Origin: Lucifuga dentata
Taxonomy: Eukaryota; Chordata; Actinopteri; Ophidiiformes; Bythitidae
Direction of reading: 5' to 3'
NCBI GenBank assembly: GCA_014773175.1
Contig: VXCM01000938.1
Coordinates: forward strand, 46,720-110,719
DNA: 64,000 nucleotides
Under the pieces are notes generated by a model. That model was not told the DNA's origin. It did not search any database and was given only the letters and a program-made list of their open reading frames with translations. Every line of letters starts with the position of its first letter. The stretch's first letter is position 1. Made by a program: the position numbers and the translations under genes. Of the stretch, positions 48,691-64,000 are shown in pieces.

Positions 48691-50738
48691 ATTAAATGAA
48701 ATTTGTGGTTGTTCTTTGGGTTGTTATCACACACTTGCATCAAGACAGCTGACCCTAGTGTGTGTGTCTGTGTGCGTGCATGTGACAACATCAATACTCA
48801 CCCAGTTAGCTGATGAGCAGTAATTTCATTTCATTTCAGGCTCGCGTCACTGACTGAGACAAATGTACACACATTCATGAAGCGTCTCCAAGCAGACTGA
48901 CTAATATTTTGTCTAACAGACCTCATTTGCATAATTAGACTTGCATATGCTAAAGAGCAGAGCCTTAAGTAACAGCCATGATGAATCATGGTGTCAGTGG
49001 ACAGACAGACAGACAAATAGAACACACACACACACACCAGACCAGAATCTTTTCTAGTTCATCTCCCCCCNNNNNNNNNNNNNNNNNNNNNNNNNNNNNN
49101 NNNNNNNNNNNNNNNNNNNNNNNNNNNNNNNNNNNNNNNNNNNNNNNNNNNNNCCCCCCCCCTTTTTTCACATTCACTCCTCAGGCAGCTCCACCCAGGG
49201 CCGAATTAATATGCCAGAGGGCCCCCAAGGACCCCCATCCACTCACCCTCCTTTGCCAGAAGCCATTATTGTACATTATATACTGTAAGTTGTGTGTGTA
49301 TTTACTTGGATTCATATAACACCTTTGATAGGCTGACACTTCTATGAGGTCATGATTAAATCCTCCTTTATTCTGGAGTTTGTATAGGAGTATAATATGC
49401 ATAAGGCTCTGTGTTTTCAGTTTTAACTGATATTGACTGGAAATAATTAAAACAGATCTGTTTAAACTGAATTTCACCTATTTATTTTAATGATGCATTC
49501 AGCGTTCACCAAAGTTTACAGTTAAAGTAGCTCAGAATGTGCATTGGTTAATAAGCAAAGGCTTTCTTCTCAGTTTACAGCCCTACTACATTTTTACCTT
49601 TTCCTTTAATCCATCTCTTCTAACTCACCTCCTCTCCCTAGCTGCCTTGTTTCTCCTCCATTTTCTACCCCCCACCCAGCACCACCTAGCGCCACACACA
49701 CACACACACACACAAAGCTCAACCACACTCTCACATCTGACATTGATAAATGGAGACTTACAGAGATGACAACATCATTACTCATGTTCAGCAGCGACAC
49801 TGCCTAGGACAGAGAAAAAGGAGAGGAAGAGGGAGGATGAAGGACAGGATGGGAGGAGGATGGGGGTGNGGGGGAGGTATAGTTGCAGTTTGGAGGTGTT
49901 GAGTACAATCCACCCTCAAGCACACCTTAACATCTCCAGAGAGTGCTTAGCTTCACCAAGGTGTTCATTACTGGTGTAAAAATGTAGAGCAAGTGTTGAT
50001 AGTATGAACAACCTGAAAGATTTAAACTCAGAAGCTGTAAGGCTGCAAGGAGTAGTTTTCCATCTCGCTAATATGTTAAATCCTTTCAATCAATGAACAA
50101 GTGAATCTTTCCTGTTTTTGATGGTTGGTCAGACATAGTTAGCAATTTAAATGTCACTTGTGATGTCGATATTTGATGAAATTAGAAAATATTTAGTATT
50201 TTTATGTGATCAGCTTCTAAAACGATTAATCACTTATCAAAACTAGAATTGATTATGCCCTAAATTTCTGTCAAGATTGAGTCCTAAATCAGATAATGTT
50301 ATATGAAAACTGGTTTAAATTTCACTGAACGAACCAGATCCACAGTGGACGGGCAAACCAGTCTCTAATAGACATATACAAGTATAAAATATAGAACATG
50401 AGTTCAGACTTAAATTATTTTTGCAAAGGGGAAGAACACACACACACTTGTTCCTTAGCTCTCAGTCAGTCAGCAGTCCATGTCAATGACAGTCAGCCTC
50501 GTGCTATAGCCAAACACTTACAGACACACACCATCAGCCCTGCACACACTCTGGAGGCGCTGTTATGGGCTCTAATCACAACGACAAATGATGTGTCACA
50601 AAGAGTGGGGCACATGTTAAAGGTATCTCTCTCTCTCTCTCTCTTTCCCTCTAGGTGAGAATAATAAGGTGAAGAAATGTAGCTGGAAGAATGTGGAGTG
50701 GAAAGACATACGACAGCAGAGAAAAGAAAGTAAGAGGC

Positions 50739-50802
<64 letters not shown>

Positions 50803-51270
50803 TGTCAACTTGATGAATGTGGTAGCAGCAGCCATTGTGGTGGTGGTGGAGTTGGAGGCCACCAGATAAGAGCAGAGCAAGGCCTGAACTGTCTCACACC
50901 ATGAATAAAACACCAAGAAAACCCTCTCGCTCACTCTCTTCCTCTTTCTCTCTCTCCCTCTCTTACACACACACAAACAATTTTTCTAATTACCTTTACA
51001 TTCGAATTGGTTTTGTTACAAAATTTTTAGTTCAAGTATAAATAAGTTACTTGAGTTTGGTTATGTTTATTTACTAAGTGTATATGTTTGTCTGCAAACC
51101 CTTTTTTCTACTTAACAAAAAAAAAAAAAAAAAAAANAAAAAAAAAAAAAAAAAAAAAGATTAATGTCTGAATACAAACAGCAATATGCTTAAATAAAAC
51201 TATATAAAATTAACAACCTAATTATTTAGATCTAAAAAATCATCTTTTGCAAAATTTTGCAAAATAACAA
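48691..51270. other. Intergenic region between maml3 and naa15, part 1
   Basis: The region contains an 83-N gap (49071-49153) with C-runs on both edges. After the gap comes a short GGGCCGAATTAATATGCC sequence that may be a hAT end. It also has (CA)n at about 49694-49714, N 49869, a 60-bp (TG)n at 50742-50801 and a poly-A tract with N 51137. No gene is supported. Confidence 0.6.
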
Positions 51271-51826
51271 TTGACTGATTGATTGATTGATTGATTGACT
51301 GATTGATTGATTGATTGATTGATTCAGATTCAGATTCAGATTTAGATTTATTTGTCATATGTATGTTAGCACAGGGTCAACAGTACAATGAAATGTGTTT
51401 CACGAGAGAAACGGGTCAGCTCAGCAGTAAAAAGGAACAAAATAATAAGAGCACTTCTACAAAAGATTAAAAAATAAGGTTGAGAATAAGTAAAGAATAA
51501 GAAAAACGATAATAGAAAAATGACAATACGAGATATGTATTAAAACAAAGTATAACATTGTACTGTACAAATGGCAAAAAGAAAAATACATGAAGAAAAA
51601 TATATAATACTATATACATTTGTAAAGGGATGTATGTAGGGGTAAAGTGACAAGTGGTATATTGTTATTGCACAGATGTGATGGAATCAGGAAGGATGAA
51701 AAAAAAGTATATAAATAGAAATATAACACTCATATACATACAGGAAAATAGGTTCAATGAGGTAAGTAGCAGCAGTCATGACAATAGTGCAAATTTTTAT
51801 GTAAACAGCAAACAGTGGGTAATGAC

Positions 51827-51882
<56 letters not shown>
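51271..51882. repeat. Segment bounded by two (TGAT)n arrays, retroelement-like
   Basis: TGAT/GATT arrays lie at 51271-51324 and 51826-51882. After the first is TTTATTTGTCATATGTATG...AGTACAATGAAATG, similar to teleost retroelement tails that read TTTATTGTCA...ACAATGAAAT. The rest is A-rich and non-coding. Confidence 0.45.
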
Positions 51883-51883
<1 letters not shown>

Positions 51884-53904
51884 TTTGGAAATAAATTTGG
51901 GCAACACTCAAAAAATATTGAGGTTCGCTGCTTAGAATGCACCTTCTTTTTTTCTATTTTACTCAAAGTAGCATCTGACACGGTGACAAGTCTGTGTGCT
52001 ATTCTACACACGTTGAATAGGCTTCAAACAGTACAGTATGTAGATGCACGTCAACCTACTGCTGATACACACACACACACATACTCAGCCACACATACAC
52101 TTACATACACATGCTTAAGCAATGCACTGCTCCAATCACAACAACAAAAACTTATGTTGTTTCCTTACAAACAAAAGTAACAAATACTCGTAACGAGTAG
52201 TGATGCAGTTGCACCATGTCTGCTGATTTGGCGCTCTCTAGTGGCCATTTGGTGAAACAGAATCGCTTCATCTGATCCAATTTGCAGCCAGTTTTATTTT
52301 CACAACTCACACACAATAAACCAGTTTCACTCTTCAGGGTGACACAAACATCGACATGATAATTAAAATGTTAGACCACACTCATAGGAATAAATCAACA
52401 ATGAGTTCATGTTAGACCCAACAGCCAGTTACTATAAAAATGTTATTCAGCAATGCCTTCTTTCTCCTTTTGTCAAGTACACTCCACTTTTCCAGGATGT
52501 TCTTGTTTATCTGGTCATTCATTCTTCTCTTTGTACTCTTTGTCTGAATGAGGCTGCACATATATTTGTTTAACTAAACAAAATAGTATTTGAAATTCAA
52601 GATCCACAGAAGACCCACAGGTTAAGAAACCAAATAAACAAAGCAAAATAGACATTTTTATAAAATGATGCACAAGAATCGTCTAAAATTGTCTATTTAA
52701 TAAAAAGAAGCTTTAAAAAATTACAATATTTTACCCATGTTTGGAGTTTCACTGAGGATTTGTAACAAATAGATGATTACTTACAGTTACAAAAGTCCAG
52801 TTCAGTTTGCTGAAATGTGAGCTTACAGGACAGAGAAGATACACAGGAAACAATGCAATGTAACAATGCAATTGTTACAACCGACCTGGTTGTAACAATT
52901 AGTATGCAAACTTGAAAGTAAATTTTAATATCATAGTGCTTCAAGCTGTTTTGCATTAGACAGTAGAAATATCAGTAGAAATATTAGTCAGAGGGGATGG
53001 TTGTGGACAAGAAATTGGTCAAATAGTTATTTTCAAGGTCTTCTGGTGAGAAAAAAAAAGGAAATAAATAGGGGACAGTTTGATTATTTTTAAGGTGCCT
53101 CTGATGGTGGCTCATTGTCTGTTTTTCCTAAGATTTTCATTTCTTTTTTTTTTTTTTTTTTTTTTAGCGATATGTGAATGTGATTGTGTTGAAAATTTGA
53201 CTTTTGAAACTAAAGAGCGATTTTGGGGATTATCATCTGAATTTGTCAGCAAACTGTACAGCTAAAATGTACAGCTGTGTCTGAAGATCACAATGTTTCT
53301 CAGAGGGTGACGACCTCTTTACTTTTACTAGCATCTAGACCCGTTCAGCACCTGTGCCAGTGTTCTGTTCCAAGGCCCACTGCAATTCCATTAGCCTCTC
53401 TATCCATTGAGCTCTGGAACCACTCACTGTACAGTGTATGGGATCTGTCCACAAGATACATGTCATTGTGGCTAGTTACAGTACATATGGTACTTCCTAA
53501 GTGCCAGGAAGTCCGTAAATACTTTTTAATTGTCTTGGCTTGTGAGAATTAACAAGCTTGGGAGCTTGAAACTCAGTATGCGGATTACCTTTCCTCCTTA
53601 CTGCTTAGCTCTGATTTAGTCCTGCACCTGATCCCAATTTAGGCTGGATGTGAACACCATCCTACTTTTTCTGTCCTACATAACTTTGCCATATTATATA
53701 AACGCTCGGACCCTGCTTCAAGTAAAGGTTTTATATCTGTTCACAGCAATTTACACATTCAAAAAAAAAATCTATAAATTTGTTCTAGAAATTTGGGAAA
53801 TTGCAGTAATAGACAGTACAGCTATGTGGTTTTTGTAAATAATAAAAACATGCATAATGCCCTTAGTAATTCTCCATTAACTTATTTGCAAGCACAAAAT
53901 TAAG
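51883..53904. other. Intergenic region upstream of naa15
   Basis: Mostly unique AT-rich DNA with a small (CA)n at about 52068-52081 and a poly-T tract near 53143-53165. The short open frames (for example 53277-53552) have no recognisable domain. Confidence 0.5.
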
Positions 53905-54102
53905 CAGCCAGCCAGCCGCGGCCATTTTAAACCGGCGTTTCTTCCTTCACGTGAGCAGGAAGTGAGCGAGGAGAGAAAGCGGAGCAATCGAGCGAAACCA
54001 GGCGGACCAGGGCCAGGCTGTCCGCATCATTCAACTCACTACCCGGGCTAACTTTAGCTACATGTGCTGAGGGCGAGGAACACAGAGATCTCTACCGCAA
54101 CC
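53905..54102 (+). promoter_or_regulatory. naa15: naa15 promoter and 5'UTR, CpG-rich
   Basis: GC and CpG content rises sharply just before the naa15 start. Motifs visible are a YY1-like CGGCCATTTTAA (53919-53930), an E-box CACGTG (53948-53953) and an ETS-type CAGGAAGTGA (53956-53965). There is no TATA box. This is typical of a housekeeping promoter. The exact transcription start cannot be read from sequence. A two-codon uORF, ATG TGC TGA, lies at 54062-54070. Confidence 0.6.

Positions 54103-64000
<9,898 letters not shown>

Noticed and set aside
51271..51324. CRISPR-like array
   Set aside because: Simple tetranucleotide repeats without spacers in a vertebrate genome.
53277..53552. 91-residue frame upstream of naa15
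   Set aside because: No domain, no splice or promoter context, and unremarkable composition.

Overview
This is a teleost fish nuclear DNA window, probably from a percomorph. It has split genes with GT-AG introns, very dense (CA)n, (GA)n and (CT)n microsatellites, a V-SINE-like element, mariner, hAT-like and LINE relics, and many scaffold-gap Ns. Two protein-coding genes can be supported, both on the + strand.

Positions 1-48690 hold the 3' part of a Mastermind-like gene, best matched to maml3. The first 39.9 kb is a single intron with no exon that I can recognise. Three coding exons follow (39942-40211, 41738-41816, 43990-45076), then a long 3'UTR that ends near an AATAAA at 48662. The last coding exon contains an unsized gap (N at 44573) that breaks the reading frame. 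Positions 48691-53904 are intergenic and repeat-rich.

Positions 53905-64000 hold the 5' part of naa15, the auxiliary subunit of the NatA N-terminal acetyltransferase. A short CpG-rich promoter is followed by six exons (54103-54156, 60692-60776, 60873-60977, 62060-62217, 62891-63025, 63468-63621). They encode the first 230 residues, and the gene runs off the right edge. The two genes have unrelated jobs, Notch transcriptional co-activation and co-translational protein acetylation, and nothing suggests they act together.

The non-coding space carries a TTAA-flanked MITE family in four copies (11757, 15241, 18063, 58799). One copy is interrupted by a second MITE family, which has another copy near 31640. 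There are also hAT-like AT-rich elements, a LINE C-terminal fragment, tRNA-derived SINEs and a decayed mariner.

Many single Ns are flanked on both sides by the same 61-66 bp sequence. This marks contig ends that overlap but were not merged, so several apparent duplications are assembly artefacts. I found no undescribed coding system. The most useful leads are the splice-site and microsatellite arrangements in maml3 and naa15, the nested MITEs, and the gap artefacts.
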